Assembly: GCA_013298715.1 (NCBI GenBank)
Contig: JAAFIQ010000004.1
Location: forward strand, 124,001-188,000
Reading direction: 5' to 3'
Source: Bacteroidota bacterium
GTDB taxonomy: Bacteria > Bacteroidota > Bacteroidia > B-17B0 > Aurantibacillaceae
Length of the DNA: 64,000 nucleotides
The notes beneath the pieces were generated by a model. It had not been told where the DNA came from. It did no database searches and worked only from the letters and a program-made list of their open reading frames with translations. Below are positions 63,243-64,000 of the stretch, in pieces (position 1 is the stretch's first letter; every line of letters starts with the position of its first letter). The translations under genes were made by a program, and so were the position numbers.

Positions 63243-63508
63243 ACGTATTTATTCCGTTGATAAATGAATTGAATTTATCATTTCTTAATTGATAAAATTA
63301 TTTTTTGAATAGTTCAAAACTACAATAAAAAAGTTAGTGAGCATTGAGAAAGTAATGGGTTTAGACCTAAAAACAATAACAAACAATTAACAAAACATAG
63401 ATAAAAACTATTTTAATTTTGATACTTTTTCGGTAATAATTTTGCTAATATTAATAAATTATACAAGTGTTTTATAGTAAAACTAAATTAAGAAGGTGCT
63501 AATTAAAA
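63243..63508. other. 266-base divergent promoter region
   Basis: AT-rich with no open gene. A TAATTTTG at 63437-63444 matches the TAnnTTTG box and could serve rsmI with a leader of about 60 bases. No strong inverted repeat was seen. Confidence 0.35.
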
Positions 63509-64000
63509 ATGAGTAAACTTTATGTAATACCTACACCAATTGGGAACTTAGATGATATAACACTAAGAGCTATAAAGGTATTAGCCACTTGCGATTTAAT
63601 TTTAGCAGAAGATACAAGAACAACTGCGTTCTTATTAAAACATTTACAAATTCAAAAACCTATAAAATCTTACCATCAACATAACGAGCATAAGGTGTTA
63701 GAAGAAGTAATTCACGCTTTACAATCTGGCCAAACAATTGGATTAGTAAGCGATGCAGGCACACCAGCAATAAGCGACCCTGGCTTTTTACTTGTGAGAG
63801 AAGCAATTAAAAACAACATTGAAACAATTTGTTTACCTGGCCCTACAGCATTTGTTCCAGCACTTGTAAATACTGGATTTCCATGTAATGAATTTAGTTT
63901 TTATGGATTTTTACCACAAAAAAAAGGACGACAAACAAAATTAAAAGAACTCGCCGCAGAGCAAAAAACATTTATTTTGTACGAATCGCCTTTTAGATTG
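63509..64000 (+). CDS. rsmI: 16S rRNA (cytidine1402-2'-O)-methyltransferase RsmI (5' part)
   Basis: The gene runs off the window. The visible 164 residues begin MSKLYVIPTPIGNLDDITLRA, with SDAGTPAISDPG near residue 81, LPGPTAFVPALV near 110 and FYGFLPQKKGRQ near 130, the classical pattern of the tetrapyrrole-methylase-fold RsmI (YraL). It uses SAM to methylate C1402 of 16S rRNA. ATG start in an A-rich context. The C-terminal end is outside the window. Confidence 0.95.
   Translation, partial: MSKLYVIPTPIGNLDDITLRAIKVLATCDLILAEDTRTTAFLLKHLQIQKPIKSYHQHNEHKVLEEVIHALQSGQTIGLVSDAGTPAISDPGFLLVREAIKNNIETICLPGPTAFVPALVNTGFPCNEFSFYGFLPQKKGRQTKLKELAAEQKTFILYESPFRL

Overview
The window looks like chromosome from a low-GC Bacteroidota (Flavobacteriales/Sphingobacteriales-like) bacterium. 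The reasons are the type IX secretion (T9SS) genes sprA, porD and porX, a secreted protein with a gliding-type C-terminal sorting domain, the fused E1 alpha/beta oxo-acid dehydrogenase, many Bacteroidota-type lipoproteins (SPII cysteine after a short hydrophobic stretch), TAnnTTTG-type -7 boxes instead of clear Shine-Dalgarno sites, and the diverged RpoZ next to coaBC. No tRNA, rRNA, CRISPR array or transposase was seen.

Layout. 1-2.7 kb: tail of a probable SpoIIE-type phosphatase, dtd, and a lipoprotein/small membrane protein group. 2.7-7.1 kb (minus): bamD-rpoZ-coaBC-porD block and ribD. 7.2-23.9 kb (plus): ffh, a lipoprotein, a barrel-like protein, the fused E1 dehydrogenase, ruvA followed by the 2499-residue T9SS translocon protein SprA, a two-gene membrane pair and 3-hydroxyacyl-CoA dehydrogenase. 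23.9-28.7 kb: an HD hydrolase (minus), then porX, a thioredoxin-like protein and tsaE, tightly overlapped. 28.8-32.8 kb: a TonB-C-like protein, PadR and PspC operon (minus) divergent from a MacB-type permease, with a palindromic operator candidate between them.

32.9-38.7 kb is the accessory part. All genes point the same way: a Ser/Thr kinase, a MazE/MazF toxin-antitoxin pair, a tandem ArsR / arsenate-reductase-like / DUF2490 group, and a tiny membrane protein. Four related intergenic repeats with internal hairpins separate them. The 5' end of each of three gene units is reverse-complementary to its own 3' end, which is what integron gene cassettes with attC sites look like. No integrase is in the window, so this may be a cluster of attC-like sites without an integrase, or a related cassette family of Bacteroidota. 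It is the most interesting feature here.

38.7-64 kb returns to ordinary genes: cysteine desulfurase, an EamA transporter, a GT9 glycosyltransferase, a fatty-acid desaturase, an MBOAT/AlgX-like O-acylation pair, a SirB1-type protein, a spermidine-synthase-like fusion, a second MacB-type permease, an antitoxin with a toxin gene broken by one TGA, a T9SS type-B substrate, an alpha/beta hydrolase, a beta-helix lipoprotein, ABC transporter genes, a lone paaD, a HerA-like ATPase and the start of rsmI.

Together, SprA (outer-membrane translocon), PorD and PorX (regulator) serve secretion of proteins such as the 910-residue one; BamD serves outer-membrane assembly. TTG start codons are unusually common, and a few genes seem to need even rarer starts.
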